A stretch of 64,000 bases of DNA, from positions 62,001 through 126,000 of the forward strand of contig NZ_JADOVH010000002.1 in the NCBI RefSeq assembly GCF_015751965.1. Direction: 5' to 3'. This document shows positions 50,730 through 60,284 of the stretch, piece after piece. How positions within the stretch are numbered: the stretch's first letter is position 1; every line of letters begins with the position of its first letter. This DNA is from Frigoribacterium sp. CG_9.8. GTDB taxonomy: Bacteria > Actinomycetota > Actinomycetes > Actinomycetales > Microbacteriaceae. The position numbers were made by a program, and so were the translations under genes. The notes under the pieces were generated by a model. It saw only the letters and a program-made list of their open reading frames with translations. It had not been told where the DNA came from and ran no database searches.

Positions 50730-52637
50730 ATGGCTATTGCCACCCGTAATGATCTGCGCAACGTAGCGATCGTCGCTCACGTCGACCACGGTAAGACCAC
50801 CCTCGTCGACGCCATGTTGCGCCAGACCAACTCCTTTGCCGCACATGCGCACCTCGAAGAGCGCGCAATGGACTCGAATGACCTCGAACGCGAAAAAGGC
50901 ATCACGATTCTCGCGAAGAACACCGCGGTCTCGTACTCCGGTGTGCACGCAACCAACGGTCCCATCACCATCAACGTGATCGACACCCCCGGCCACGCCG
51001 ACTTCGGTGGTGAGGTCGAGCGCGGCCTCAGCATGGTCGACGGGGTTGTGCTGCTCGTCGATGCGAGTGAAGGCCCGCTTCCGCAGACGCGATTCGTGTT
51101 GCGCAAAGCGCTCGAGTCGAACCTCCCGGTCATCCTGCTCGTCAATAAGACGGACCGCCCGGACGCCCGCATCGACGAGGTCGTCACCGAGAGTCAGGAC
51201 CTGCTCCTCGGTCTCGCGAGCGACATGTCTGACGACTTCCCGGACCTCGACCTCGACGCGATCCTCAACGTACCGATCGTCTACGCCTCGGGCCGCAACG
51301 GTGCCGCAAGCTGGAACAAGCCGGAAAACGGCACGCTTCCTGACAACGAAGACCTCGAGCCGTTGTTCGATGCGATCCTGCAGCACATTCCGGCGCCCAG
51401 CTATGACGATGAGCACCCACTGCAGGCTCACGTGACCAACCTCGACGCCTCGCCGTTCCTCGGCCGCCTCGCACTGCTGCGTGTCTTCAACGGCACCATC
51501 AAGAAGGGCCAGACCGTCGCCTGGGTCAAGCACGATGGATCAGTGCACAACGTCAAGGTCACCGAGCTGCTCATCACGCGTGCTCTCGACCGCTTCCCGA
51601 CCGAATCCGCAGGCCCAGGTGACATCGTCGCCGTCGCCGGCTTCGAGGACATCACGATCGGTGAGACCCTCGCCGACCCCGACGACGTGCGCCCGCTGCC
51701 GACCATCACGGTCGACGACCCGGCCATCTCGATGACCATCGGCACCAACACCAGCCCGATGATCGGCAAAGTCAAGGGCCATAAGCTCACCTCCCGCATG
51801 GTCAAAGACCGCCTCGACCGCGAACTGGTCGGTAACGTCTCGATCAAGCTGGTTGATATCGGACGCCCGGATGCCTGGGAGGTGCAGGGCCGTGGAGAAC
51901 TGGCCCTGGCCATCCTGGTCGAGCAGATGCGGCGCGAGGGCTTCGAGCTCACCGTCGGCAAGCCGCAAGTGGTCGTCAAGCGCGTCGACGGCAAGATCCA
52001 TGAGCCGTTCGAGCATCTGACCACGGATGCCCCGGAGGAATACCTCGGCGCCATCACCCAGCTCCTCGCCTCACGCAAGGGCCGCATGGAGGGCATGTCG
52101 AACCACGGCACCGGCTGGGTGCGAATGGAGTTCGTCGTTCCCTCGCGCGGTCTCATCGGATTCCGCACCGAGTTCCTCACCATCACCCGCGGATCCGGTA
52201 TCGCCAACGCCGTATCGCACGGGTACGAGCAGTGGGCGGGCGAAATCACCACCCGGGTCAACGGCTCGATCGTCGCCGACCGCGCCGGCGTTGCCACCCC
52301 CTTCGCCATGGTGGCGCTGCAGGAGCGCATGTCGTTCTTCGTGGAGCCGACCCAGGAGGTCTACGAGGGCATGGTGGTCGGTGAGAATGCGCGCGCCGAC
52401 GACATGGATGTGAACATCACCAAGGAGAAGCAGCTCACCAACATGCGCCAGTCCACCTCGGACACGTTCGAGCGCATGACCCCGTCGCGCAAGCTCACTC
52501 TCGAGGAGTGCCTCGAGTTCGCCCGGGAAGACGAGTGCGTCGAGGTGACGCCGGAGTTCGTGCGGATCCGCAAGGTGGAGCTTGCTGCAGGTGACCGGGC
52601 CAGACGGGTCTCACGCCTGAAGAAGCAGAACGCGTAG
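50730..52637 (+). CDS. typA: GTPase TypA/BipA
   Basis: A 635-residue ribosome-associated translational GTPase important in cold and stress growth. G1 is AHVDHGKTTLVD, G3 is DTPGHADFGGE, and G4 is NKTDRPDAR. Domains II, III and V follow, and then the BipA C-terminal domain with PTQEVYEGMVVGENARADDMDVN. The ATG at 50730 opens the canonical MAIATRNDLRN start; an in-frame extension to 50643 is not conserved. Confidence 0.96.
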   Translation: MAIATRNDLRNVAIVAHVDHGKTTLVDAMLRQTNSFAAHAHLEERAMDSNDLEREKGITILAKNTAVSYSGVHATNGPITINVIDTPGHADFGGEVERGLSMVDGVVLLVDASEGPLPQTRFVLRKALESNLPVILLVNKTDRPDARIDEVVTESQDLLLGLASDMSDDFPDLDLDAILNVPIVYASGRNGAASWNKPENGTLPDNEDLEPLFDAILQHIPAPSYDDEHPLQAHVTNLDASPFLGRLALLRVFNGTIKKGQTVAWVKHDGSVHNVKVTELLITRALDRFPTESAGPGDIVAVAGFEDITIGETLADPDDVRPLPTITVDDPAISMTIGTNTSPMIGKVKGHKLTSRMVKDRLDRELVGNVSIKLVDIGRPDAWEVQGRGELALAILVEQMRREGFELTVGKPQVVVKRVDGKIHEPFEHLTTDAPEEYLGAITQLLASRKGRMEGMSNHGTGWVRMEFVVPSRGLIGFRTEFLTITRGSGIANAVSHGYEQWAGEITTRVNGSIVADRAGVATPFAMVALQERMSFFVEPTQEVYEGMVVGENARADDMDVNITKEKQLTNMRQSTSDTFERMTPSRKLTLEECLEFAREDECVEVTPEFVRIRKVELAAGDRARRVSRLKKQNA

Positions 52638-52749
52638 CGGGTCTCGATACGCTCGCTGGAGCGCACTACTCGACCGCCGGTACTCGGTAATCGAGTGGCG
52701 CGCGCCCGTTTCGAGCTGCGGTGTGTGTCGAATATCAGCTGGCCTGGTG
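52638..52749. other. intergenic region with possible repeat remnants
   Basis: The gap between typA and mshB contains CTCGATACGCTCGCT...ACTACTCGACC and a nearby GTACTCGGTAATCGAGT inverted pair. Sequences of this style recur between genes in Microbacteriaceae as far as I recall, but only one copy is in this window. Confidence 0.3.
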
Positions 52750-52755
52750 TAAATT
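52750..52755 (+). promoter_or_regulatory. -10 TAAATT, leaderless promoter of the mshB-like gene
   Basis: TAAATT, six bases, GTG at 52762. Confidence 0.55.
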
Positions 52756-52761
52756 CGGCAG

Positions 52762-53970
52762 GTGCATTCAGATCTTCTTGACGGCGTCCCAGCGCCATTG
52801 GAGCGCGTGCTCTTCGTTCACGCGCACCCCGACGACGAAACGATCACCACCGGTGGCACCATCGCGACTCTGGTGGAGAGCGGATCACAGGTCACGGTCG
52901 TCACCTGCACGCGGGGCGAGCTGGGAGAAGTGATCCCGGCTGACCTGCCCGGGCTGCAGGGCGACGGACCGCGCCTGGCGGAGGTTCGCACGGACGAACT
53001 AGCCGTAGCGATGGCGGCTCTGGGAGTCGTGGATCATCGCTTCCTCGGAGCCATCGGTGCCCGCTGGGTCGAACGGGAGCCACGACGCTACACGGACTCC
53101 GGCATGCGCTGGGGTCCGGACGGCGCGGAGCCGGCCGAAACCCTTTCGGAGGATGCTTTCTGCGCGGCGGACTTCGGTGAGGCCGCCGCTGACCTAGCGA
53201 CCGTCATCGACGAAGTGAAGCCGGGTGCGGTGATCAGCTACGACTCGAACGGCGGCTACGGGCATCCGGATCACAAGCGGGCACACGCCATCGCTCGGCA
53301 TGCCGCTGAGGTCATGGGCGTGCCGTTTTGGATCATCGACTCGGATGCGTCCGGCTCGACCCTGCGCGTGGATTTTTCCACCGTGCCAACAGTGCTCGAT
53401 CGCAAGACCGCGGCGCTTGCCGCGCATCGCACCCAGATCGTGATCGAGGGCGATCAATTCTCGCTGTCCAGCGGCCCGAGCCATGCGATCGCAACCGTGG
53501 AAGGCTTCACCCGCCTTCGCACTGTGGCCCCTGACATGGTGGCGCTGACGGATCAGCGACTGTCGATCAGGGTGTTCGCCGGAATTCTCGCGGCCCTCGT
53601 CGCCGCAGTCTTCGGAGGGATCACCGTCGTCAACCACCAGTTCATCCCGATGATCTTCGGAGCGGCGATTCCGGTGGGAATCGTTGTGTCGATGCTGGTC
53701 ATGGCGTGTTTGCTGGTCGGGCTGCGCATCGTCTTTCCCGGTCGCGTGATGACAGGATGCGCCGCGGTGGGTCTCCTCCTCGTCATCGGGCTGCTCTCGG
53801 TGCGGTCCACCGGAGGGTCCGTTCTGGTGCCGGCTAATACCGCCGGCTACACCCTGACCTACGGGTCGCTCGTGATCGCTGGAATCGTGCTTGCCTGGCC
53901 GAAATTCGGCACGTTTTCGCGGGATAAGCTTGCAAAAAGGCCTGTATCGAAAGGACCGATCCGACCGTGA
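52762..53970 (+). CDS. mshB: MshB-type deacetylase fused to a C-terminal membrane domain
   Basis: A 402-residue protein. Residues 1 to about 270 are a PIG-L/LmbE zinc deacetylase with HAHPDDE (20-26) and GGYGHPDHKRAH. The T/S residues after the first motif, instead of the Mca lysine, fit MshB, which deacetylates GlcNAc-Ins in mycothiol synthesis. From about 272 follow four hydrophobic helices (SIRVFAGILAALVAAVFGGI, FIPMIFGAAIPVGIVVSMLV, GCAAVGLLLVIGLLSV, YGSLVIAGIVLAW) and a basic tail. Mycobacteria have MshB of about 300 residues followed by a separate membrane-protein gene, so this looks like a fusion of those two. The stop overlaps the ferredoxin start (GTGA). Confidence 0.88.
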   Translation: MHSDLLDGVPAPLERVLFVHAHPDDETITTGGTIATLVESGSQVTVVTCTRGELGEVIPADLPGLQGDGPRLAEVRTDELAVAMAALGVVDHRFLGAIGARWVEREPRRYTDSGMRWGPDGAEPAETLSEDAFCAADFGEAAADLATVIDEVKPGAVISYDSNGGYGHPDHKRAHAIARHAAEVMGVPFWIIDSDASGSTLRVDFSTVPTVLDRKTAALAAHRTQIVIEGDQFSLSSGPSHAIATVEGFTRLRTVAPDMVALTDQRLSIRVFAGILAALVAAVFGGITVVNHQFIPMIFGAAIPVGIVVSMLVMACLLVGLRIVFPGRVMTGCAAVGLLLVIGLLSVRSTGGSVLVPANTAGYTLTYGSLVIAGIVLAWPKFGTFSRDKLAKRPVSKGPIRP

Positions 53971-54293
53971 CTTACGTCATCGCCCTCCCGTGTGTGGATG
54001 TCAAAGACCGAGCGTGCATCGACGAATGTCCCGTCGACTGCATTTACGAGGGCGACCGCATGCTCTACATTCATCCCGACGAATGTGTCGACTGTGGTGC
54101 GTGTGAACCGGTCTGCCCGGTCGAGGCGATCTACTACGAAGACGACGTACCAGCGCAGTGGGCCGAGTACTACACGGCCAATGTGGAGTTCTTCGACGAG
54201 GTCGGCTCGCCCGGCGGAGCAGCAAAGATTGGCGTCATCCATAAGGACCACGCGATCATCACTGCCCTTGCCCCCCAGGCGCCTGCAGCCTGA
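53967..54293 (+). CDS. fdxA: seven-iron ferredoxin
   Basis: A 108-residue electron carrier. C9, C17 and C50 fit the 3Fe-4S cluster. C21, C40, C43 and C46 fit the 4Fe-4S cluster, and C25 is the free cysteine seen in Azotobacter-type ferredoxins. The tail (AEYYTANVEFFDE) is the usual C-terminal helix. GTG start overlaps the mshB stop by 4 bases and dapC follows after 2 bases, so all three are co-transcribed. The partner enzyme is unknown. Confidence 0.95.
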   Translation: MTYVIALPCVDVKDRACIDECPVDCIYEGDRMLYIHPDECVDCGACEPVCPVEAIYYEDDVPAQWAEYYTANVEFFDEVGSPGGAAKIGVIHKDHAIITALAPQAPAA

Positions 54294-54295
54294 CC

Positions 54296-55411
54296 ATGGC
54301 CCTCAGCCTGCCGGACTGGCCCTGGGATGCGCTCGAGCCGTACGCAACCCGGGCGAAGTCGCACCCGCACGGAGTGATCGACCTGTCTGTCGGCTCGCCG
54401 GTAGACCCGACTCCGATTCTCATTCGTGACTCGCTGGCTGCGGCGGCGGATTCCCATGCCTACCCACTCACCGCAGGCATGCCCGCCCTGCGTGAGGCGA
54501 TCGTCGAGTGGTTCGGTCGTCGACGTGGTGTCGACGACCTCACCGTCGCCAATGTGCTGCCGACGATCGGCTCGAAGGAGTTCATCGCTGGTCTAGCGCT
54601 CTGGCTGGGCCTGGGTCCCGGCGACATCGTCGTGCAGCCGTCTCTTGCCTATCCCACCTATGCGGTCGGCGCAGCGCTGGTCGGTGCGACGGTCGTCTCC
54701 AGCGATGACCCGGCCGAGTGGCCGGTCGGCACCCGGCTGGTCTGGGTCAATAGTCCAGGAAACCCCGATGGCCGCATCCTCTCGGTTTCGCAGTTGGCCG
54801 CAGCGGTCGCCCGGGCCCGCGAACTCGGTGCGGTCATCGCCAGTGACGAGTGCTACGCGGAGCTCGGCTGGAGTGATGAGTTCGACACGACTGCGACCCC
54901 GAGCATCCTGGATCCCCGGGTCATTGCTGGCGATCGCAGCTCGGTGCTGTGTGTCTGTTCGCTGAGTAAGCAATCCAACCTCGCGGGATACCGCGCCGGT
55001 TTCGCGGCCGGCTGCAGCGACCTGATCGGGCAGTTGCTCACCGCGCGCAAGCACCTCGGTACGCTGCCGCCGGCACCGATTCAGGCGGCGATGATCACCG
55101 CGCTCGGTGACGACCACCATGTGCGCGCGCAAAAGGCGCTGTACCGTTCGCGGCGAGACCGGCTTAAGCCGGCGCTCGAGGCAGCGGGCTTTCGCATCGA
55201 TGGCAGCGAGGGAGGCCTCTACCTCTGGGCTACCTCAGGCGGTGATGCCTGGTCGGCGGTCGCCCGTTTGGCGGATCTCGGTATTCTCGTCGTGCCGGGA
55301 ACGTTCTACGGCGTGCAGACCTCCCAACACGTACGGGTTGCCCTCACCGCCACCGACACAGCCATCGATTCTGCGGTCAGCCGGCTCGCCGCGATCGTCC
55401 CGTCGGGCTAA
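54296..55411 (+). CDS. dapC: succinyldiaminopimelate aminotransferase
   Basis: A 371-residue class I/II aminotransferase. The PLP lysine is K225 in SLSKQSNLAGYRAGF. Other marks are VWVNSPGNPDGRI, ASDECYAEL and the C-terminal Arg in HVRVAL. DapC converts N-succinyl-2-amino-6-ketopimelate to succinyl-DAP. The assignment rests on placement after the ferredoxin, as in mycobacteria, and the nearby dapD and dapE. The actinobacterial family often carries this name without direct proof. Confidence 0.88.
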   Translation: MALSLPDWPWDALEPYATRAKSHPHGVIDLSVGSPVDPTPILIRDSLAAAADSHAYPLTAGMPALREAIVEWFGRRRGVDDLTVANVLPTIGSKEFIAGLALWLGLGPGDIVVQPSLAYPTYAVGAALVGATVVSSDDPAEWPVGTRLVWVNSPGNPDGRILSVSQLAAAVARARELGAVIASDECYAELGWSDEFDTTATPSILDPRVIAGDRSSVLCVCSLSKQSNLAGYRAGFAAGCSDLIGQLLTARKHLGTLPPAPIQAAMITALGDDHHVRAQKALYRSRRDRLKPALEAAGFRIDGSEGGLYLWATSGGDAWSAVARLADLGILVVPGTFYGVQTSQHVRVALTATDTAIDSAVSRLAAIVPSG

Positions 55412-55497
55412 ATCTAGCGACTACCTCTAATGGCAGCGCGTTTTCCTTAGTGAGTTTCGATATCGACTCGGGTGCTGAGGCTGTGCACGCGTGCAAT

Positions 55498-55503
55498 TAG
55501 GCT
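55498..55503 (+). promoter_or_regulatory. -10 TAGGCT, leaderless promoter of gltA
   Basis: TAGGCT, six bases, GTG at 55510. Confidence 0.55.
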
Positions 55504-55509
55504 GTAATT

Positions 55510-56811
55510 GTGAATTCCGCTGTCAATGACCCTGCCGCCGATACGGCCACTCTCCGGTTTCCGGGTGGTTCTGCCGAGTTCCCCATCAAGGCGGGTGCAG
55601 ATGGTGCTCACGCCATCGATATCTCCACATTCACCCGCCAGACCGGGTACACCACGCTCGACCCGGGCTTCGTCAATACCTCGGCGACGCAGAGCGCGAT
55701 CACCTATATCGATGGTGACAGAGGCATCCTGCGCTATCGCGGGTACGCCATTGAGGATGTCGCGGCCAACTCCACCTATCTCGAAGTTGCGTGGCTGCTT
55801 ATCTATGGCCAGCTCCCCTCCGCATCGGAGTTGTCCGCCTTCGAGGAGCGCGTGCGGCGCCATACCCTGCTGCACGAGGACCTGCGACGCTTCTTCGACG
55901 CCCTGCCCCATAACGCGCACCCGATGTCGGTGCTGTCAAGCGCTGTTTCGGCCCTGTCGACCTTCTACGAAGACTCGCTCAGCGTTCACGACCCGGAACA
56001 GGTCGAGCTCTCGACCATCCGCCTATTAGCCAAGTTGCCGGTGATTGCGGCCTACGCACACAAGAAAAGCCTCGGTCAGGCTTTCCTGTATCCGGATAAC
56101 TCCCTGAGTTTCACCAACAACTTTCTCAAGCTCAACTTCGGCACGATGGCGGAGCCGTATGAGGCAAATCCAATGGTGTCGAAGGCCCTCGAGCGCCTCC
56201 TCATCCTGCACGAGGATCACGAACAGAATGCATCCACCTCCACGGTGCGGCTGGTCGGGTCAACCGAGGCCAATATGTTTGCGTCCATTTCGGCTGGCAT
56301 CAACGCCCTGTACGGTCCGCTGCACGGCGGGGCGAATGAGGCGGTGCTCACAATGCTTGGCCAGATCAAGGAATCGGGCGAGTCGGTGGAGAAGTTCGTC
56401 GAGCGGGTGAAAAATAAGGAAGATGGCATCCGTCTGATGGGCTTTGGTCACCGGGTCTATAAAAACTTCGACCCGCGTGCCAGGCTCGTGAAGGAGAGCG
56501 CGGATGAGGTGCTCGCAGCCCTCGGCGTGAAGGACGACCTACTCGACATCGCAAAGGAACTCGAGGCCGTCGCACTGGCCGATGATTATTTCATCGAGCG
56601 CAAGCTCTACCCCAATGTGGACTTCTACACCGGTGTCATCTACAAAGCAATGGGATTTCCCTCTCGCATGTTCACGGTGCTGTTTGCGATTGGACGCCTC
56701 CCCGGATGGATCGCACACTGGCGCGAGATGAACAACGACCCGGCCACCAAGATCGGCCGACCGCAGCAGCTGTACGTCGGCGAGCCCCTGCGCGAGTGGC
56801 CAGTGCGCTAA
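55510..56811 (+). CDS. gltA: citrate synthase (type II)
   Basis: A 433-residue enzyme condensing oxaloacetate and acetyl-CoA, entry of the TCA cycle. It has the N-terminal beta domain (TLRFPGGSAEFPI) of the hexameric type, AGINALYGPLHGGANEAV with a catalytic His, and MGFGHRVYKNFDPRA with the second His. The conserved Asp follows in NVDFYTGVI. GTG start set by the leaderless -10 signal. Confidence 0.96.
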   Translation: MNSAVNDPAADTATLRFPGGSAEFPIKAGADGAHAIDISTFTRQTGYTTLDPGFVNTSATQSAITYIDGDRGILRYRGYAIEDVAANSTYLEVAWLLIYGQLPSASELSAFEERVRRHTLLHEDLRRFFDALPHNAHPMSVLSSAVSALSTFYEDSLSVHDPEQVELSTIRLLAKLPVIAAYAHKKSLGQAFLYPDNSLSFTNNFLKLNFGTMAEPYEANPMVSKALERLLILHEDHEQNASTSTVRLVGSTEANMFASISAGINALYGPLHGGANEAVLTMLGQIKESGESVEKFVERVKNKEDGIRLMGFGHRVYKNFDPRARLVKESADEVLAALGVKDDLLDIAKELEAVALADDYFIERKLYPNVDFYTGVIYKAMGFPSRMFTVLFAIGRLPGWIAHWREMNNDPATKIGRPQQLYVGEPLREWPVR

Positions 56812-56840
56812 AGTTTGTGCCCGGTCTGTGCTGCCCGAAT

Positions 56841-56900
56841 CCGGGCGTGTTCGGCCACAACGGGCCGGCGTGCTGGCCCAGTGTGGCCGCAATGGCCCGC
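56841..56900. repeat. palindromic intergenic element, copy C (degenerate)
   Basis: The inner core GGGCCGGCGTGCTGGCCC (56862-56879) is identical to copy A. GGCCAC/GTGGCC arms flank it, and the outer left arm CCGGGCGTGTTCGG matches copy B in 12 of 14 bases, while the right arm has diverged. It is between convergent gltA and dapD. Confidence 0.8.
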
Positions 56901-56939
56901 TTTCCCGGGCCAGCGGGGCGCGGGGCGGGCGCGCGCAGG

Positions 56940-57875
56940 TCAGGCGTGCAGCGCGGAGTTGAGCTCGATGCCGCGGCCACTTCGAGCGAGCACTTCGACC
57001 GCACCGGTGAGCGAATTGCGACGGAACAGAAGCCCGGCGACACCGGAGAGCTCGACGGCCTTCACCGTGCGAGGGGTGTCCCCGAGCACGGTCAGCTTCG
57101 TGCCAGCGGTGAGGTAGAGCCCAGCCTCGACCACAGAGTCGTCGCCGATCGAGATGCCGATGCCGGAGTTCGCACCGAGCAACGCGCGCCTGCCCACCGT
57201 CACGCGTTCGGTACCACCGCCCGACAGGGTACCCATGATGGAGGCCCCGCCGCCGACATCCGACCCGTCACCGATGACAACACCCTGCGAGACTCGGCCC
57301 TCGATCATCGACGCTCCGAGGGTACCGGCATTGAAGTTCACGAATCCCTCATGCATGACCGTGGTGCCGGGGGCGAGGTGGGCTCCGAGACGCACGCGCG
57401 AGGCATCCGCAATTCGCACCCGATCGGGCGAGACGTAATCGGTGAGGCGGGGAAACTTGTCGATCGAGTGTGCCGAGATCCCGAGGCGCTGCAGCGTCAA
57501 CCGCTGGTCGGCGTAATCGAGCGGATGCACCGGACCGGCGTTCGTCCAGGCGACAGTCGGCAGGTGGCCGAACAGCCCATCAAGATTGATGGTGTTCGGC
57601 GCCACCACGAGGTGGCTCAACAGGTGGAGGCGCAGGTACGCATCCGGGGTGGATGAGGGAGCCGCAGCCAGGTTGATCTGCACCATCGCGAAGTCGACGG
57701 TCACGTTGCGGCGCGCATCGCGGCCGACGACGGAGGCGAAGTCGGCCGGTGCGATGTGCTGATCACGACCGGCCGGGAACGAACCGAGTGTCGGCGTGCG
57801 AAACCAAGTGTCGAGCACGGTGCCGTCGCCGGCGATGGTCACGAGTCCGTAGCCCCAGGCTGGTCGATCAGTCAT
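56940..57875 (-). CDS. dapD: 2,3,4,5-tetrahydropyridine-2,6-dicarboxylate N-succinyltransferase
   Basis: A 311-residue acyltransferase of the DAP/lysine pathway. The first 150 residues are the actinobacterial N-terminal domain ([19 protein letters not shown]). The left-handed beta-helix repeats run from about 165 ([47 protein letters not shown]). The type matches M. tuberculosis DapD. It is divergent from dapE across 39 bases. Confidence 0.94.
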   Translation of the reverse strand: MTDRPAWGYGLVTIAGDGTVLDTWFRTPTLGSFPAGRDQHIAPADFASVVGRDARRNVTVDFAMVQINLAAAPSSTPDAYLRLHLLSHLVVAPNTINLDGLFGHLPTVAWTNAGPVHPLDYADQRLTLQRLGISAHSIDKFPRLTDYVSPDRVRIADASRVRLGAHLAPGTTVMHEGFVNFNAGTLGASMIEGRVSQGVVIGDGSDVGGGASIMGTLSGGGTERVTVGRRALLGANSGIGISIGDDSVVEAGLYLTAGTKLTVLGDTPRTVKAVELSGVAGLLFRRNSLTGAVEVLARSGRGIELNSALHA

Positions 57876-57881
57876 GGGTCA

Positions 57882-57887
57882 AGATTA
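57882..57887 (-). promoter_or_regulatory. -10 TAATCT, leaderless promoter of dapD
   Basis: On the minus strand TAATCT is followed by six bases and the ATG at 57875. Confidence 0.55.
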
Positions 57888-57902
57888 GCGAGAGCCAACT
57901 TA

Positions 57903-57908
57903 TAAACT
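57903..57908 (+). promoter_or_regulatory. -10 TAAACT, leaderless promoter of dapE
   Basis: TAAACT followed by six bases and the ATG at 57915. Only 15 bases separate it from the opposing dapD hexamer. Confidence 0.55.
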
Positions 57909-57914
57909 GACCGC

Positions 57915-59009
57915 ATGTCCGCCGCGGAAAGTTCTGTGCCCACGATCGATCTCACAGCGTCCTCGATCGAGATTGCCCGTCAACTCTGTGACATTGAATC
58001 GGTCTCCGGCGGCGAACGCACCATCACTGACGCGATTGCCGCCGCACTCGCCCCGTTGACGCATCTCGAGATCATCCGGGATGGCGATGCGATTGTCGCC
58101 CGCACCACCTACGGTCACCCCCGTCGCGTGGTCATTGCGGGGCACACGGATACGGTTCCGCTCAACGACAACCTGCCGACGCGCTTCGAAACCGAGGATG
58201 GCATCGACTATCTCTGGGGTCGGGGAACGGTCGACATGAAAGCCGGCGTCGCAGTGCAGCTCAAGCTGGCCTCAGAGCTCGCGGAGACGGCAGTCGACCT
58301 CACTTGGATCTGGTACGACAATGAGGAGGTCGCCACGGATCTGAATGGGCTCGGGCGTCTTGCCGCCAACTGCCCGGAGCTGCTCGCCGGTGACTTCGCC
58401 ATTCTCGGAGAGCCGACCAATTCTCGCGTCGAAGGGGGCTGCAACGGCACGATGCGCGTCGAACTGCGCACTGTGGGCGTTCGTGCCCACTCGGCACGGG
58501 CTTGGGTCGGTGTGAACGCGATCCACGCGGCGTCCCCGATCCTCGATATTCTCGCAGCCTATGAGCCTCGGTCGATCGAGGTCGATGGGCTCATCTACCG
58601 CGAGGGGCTCAACGCCGTGGCGATCAGTGGGGGAGTAGCCGGAAACGTGATCCCCGACGAGTGTGTAGTCACGGTGAACTACCGCTTCGCTCCTGATAAG
58701 GGAAGCGCCGACGCGGAAAGCTACCTGCGAAGTGTGTTCCCTGACCTCGCTCTCGTGGTCACCGACCGCGCAGACGGCGCTCGCCCCGGCCTCGATGCTC
58801 CGCTTGCTCGGCAATTTCTCGCCGCGGTCGGTGGGGAAGCGAAACCCAAATACGGCTGGACGGATGTCGCCCGCTTCGCCGCCCTCGGCATCCCCGCTGT
58901 CAATTACGGGCCGGGTGACCCGCTGCTGGCCCATACGGATAACGAGCGGGTGGCCGTCGATCAGATCACGGAGTGTGAACGCGGCTTGCGGGCGTGGCTA
59001 TCCGTCTGA
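57915..59009 (+). CDS. dapE: succinyl-diaminopimelate desuccinylase
   Basis: A 364-residue M20 zinc hydrolase giving LL-diaminopimelate. Metal and catalytic residues are in AGHTDTVP, LWGRGTVDMKAG, IWYDNEEVA and ILGEPTNS, and the C-terminal His lies in DPLLAHTDNE. The dimerisation domain occupies about 175-285. It overlaps the next gene by 16 bases. Confidence 0.95.
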   Translation: MSAAESSVPTIDLTASSIEIARQLCDIESVSGGERTITDAIAAALAPLTHLEIIRDGDAIVARTTYGHPRRVVIAGHTDTVPLNDNLPTRFETEDGIDYLWGRGTVDMKAGVAVQLKLASELAETAVDLTWIWYDNEEVATDLNGLGRLAANCPELLAGDFAILGEPTNSRVEGGCNGTMRVELRTVGVRAHSARAWVGVNAIHAASPILDILAAYEPRSIEVDGLIYREGLNAVAISGGVAGNVIPDECVVTVNYRFAPDKGSADAESYLRSVFPDLALVVTDRADGARPGLDAPLARQFLAAVGGEAKPKYGWTDVARFAALGIPAVNYGPGDPLLAHTDNERVAVDQITECERGLRAWLSV

Positions 59010-60202
59010 CGCGGGTGCAGAGGCACTACCGACTGACACCGTGGTGGGCGAAGGTCGTCGTGATCTGGCTGATCTCCAGACTGGTCTCGACGTCTCTGCT
59101 CCTGGTCTTCGCCGGGTGGCAGGAGGAAACTATCCGCACCCGGGCACACCCGGGGCTCTCCGAATTCTCGCAACTCTGGGACAGCGCCTGGTACCACTAC
59201 ATCGCTTTCGCCGGCTATCCGAGCACTGTGCCACTATCCGGCGACGGTCGCGTCGCCGAAAATGCCTGGGCGTTCCAGCCGGCTTATCCCTTTCTAGTGC
59301 GGGGCATCGGGGAGGTCAGCGGGATGCCGTGGGAGACCACCTCGGTGCTGGTCTCGCTGCTGTTCTCACTCGCCGCCGCGCTGATGATCTACCGGCTGCT
59401 GCATCTCGTGCTCCCGGGGGAGACGGCGTTGTTCTCGGTCGTGTTGTTCTGTGTGGCACCGCTTTCCCCGCTGCTGCAGGTGGCCTATGCAGAATCGATG
59501 TTCCTGTTCTTTCTTGCCCTTGCCCTTTACCTCCTCGTGAAGCGCCGATACGCCGCGCTGTTTCCCGTCGTCGCCGTCATGGCGCTTACTCGTCCGAGCG
59601 GTCTGGCCTTCGCCTGTGCACTCGGTCTCCACCTGGTGCACCGCTGGTGGATTCGGCGTCGAGAGCCATTCCCGGCCGCACAGGTGCGCGCCGGGATCGC
59701 TCTCACCGCCTTCAGCCTGCTGATGGGCTTCGTCTGGAGTATTGCCGCATGGGTGGTGACCGGCTCTGCCTCCGCCTACACCGACACCGAGCTGGTTTGG
59801 CGCTCGAGCTTTATTGGATGGGGTCCCCTCGTGCCATTCACCCCGTGGGTTCAGGGTGCGCAATTCTGGGGTGACCAGTGGGATATCGGGGCTCTCGCCC
59901 TGCCGATTCTTGCGGTTATCGTCGTAGCATTTTTCGCTGCGCTGTTCACCCCGGCGGTGAAACGGCTCGGTCCGGAGCTGCGGATCTGGTGCGCGAGCTA
60001 CGCCCTGTACCTTCTCGCGGTGTTCTTTCCCCAATCGAGTACTTTCCGGTTGCTGATGCCGCTGTTCCCACTCCTTGGGGCGGTGGCACTGCCACGATCT
60101 GCGGTGTACCGCGTCACGGTCGTCGCCCTGTCGATCGTCGGCCAATTCGCTTGGCTCTGGCTCTGCTGGTGGGTGAACGGCGTGGACTGGTCACCCCCGT
60201 AA
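58994..60202 (+). CDS. membrane glycosyltransferase, PIG-V/mannosyltransferase-like
   Basis: A 402-residue polytopic protein with about nine or ten helices. The loop after the first helix reads LWDSAWYHYIAFAGYP followed by AFQPAYPFLVRG, which resembles the WD-x-xWY and F-P-x-FP motifs of GT-C mannosyltransferases such as PIG-V. ESMFLFFLALALY and ALTRPSGLAFA also fit. It would use a lipid-linked sugar to glycosylate lipids, glycans or proteins; the acceptor is unknown. GTG 58994 overlaps dapE by 16 bases. Confidence 0.82.
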   Translation: MAIRLTRVQRHYRLTPWWAKVVVIWLISRLVSTSLLLVFAGWQEETIRTRAHPGLSEFSQLWDSAWYHYIAFAGYPSTVPLSGDGRVAENAWAFQPAYPFLVRGIGEVSGMPWETTSVLVSLLFSLAAALMIYRLLHLVLPGETALFSVVLFCVAPLSPLLQVAYAESMFLFFLALALYLLVKRRYAALFPVVAVMALTRPSGLAFACALGLHLVHRWWIRRREPFPAAQVRAGIALTAFSLLMGFVWSIAAWVVTGSASAYTDTELVWRSSFIGWGPLVPFTPWVQGAQFWGDQWDIGALALPILAVIVVAFFAALFTPAVKRLGPELRIWCASYALYLLAVFFPQSSTFRLLMPLFPLLGAVALPRSAVYRVTVVALSIVGQFAWLWLCWWVNGVDWSPP

Positions 60203-60284
60203 CCGCTGGTAGCACAGCCCCCGTTTTCGGGTTCAGGCGGAGTTACGAGATAATAGAGTCTTATTCCACGAAAGGGGATCCATC

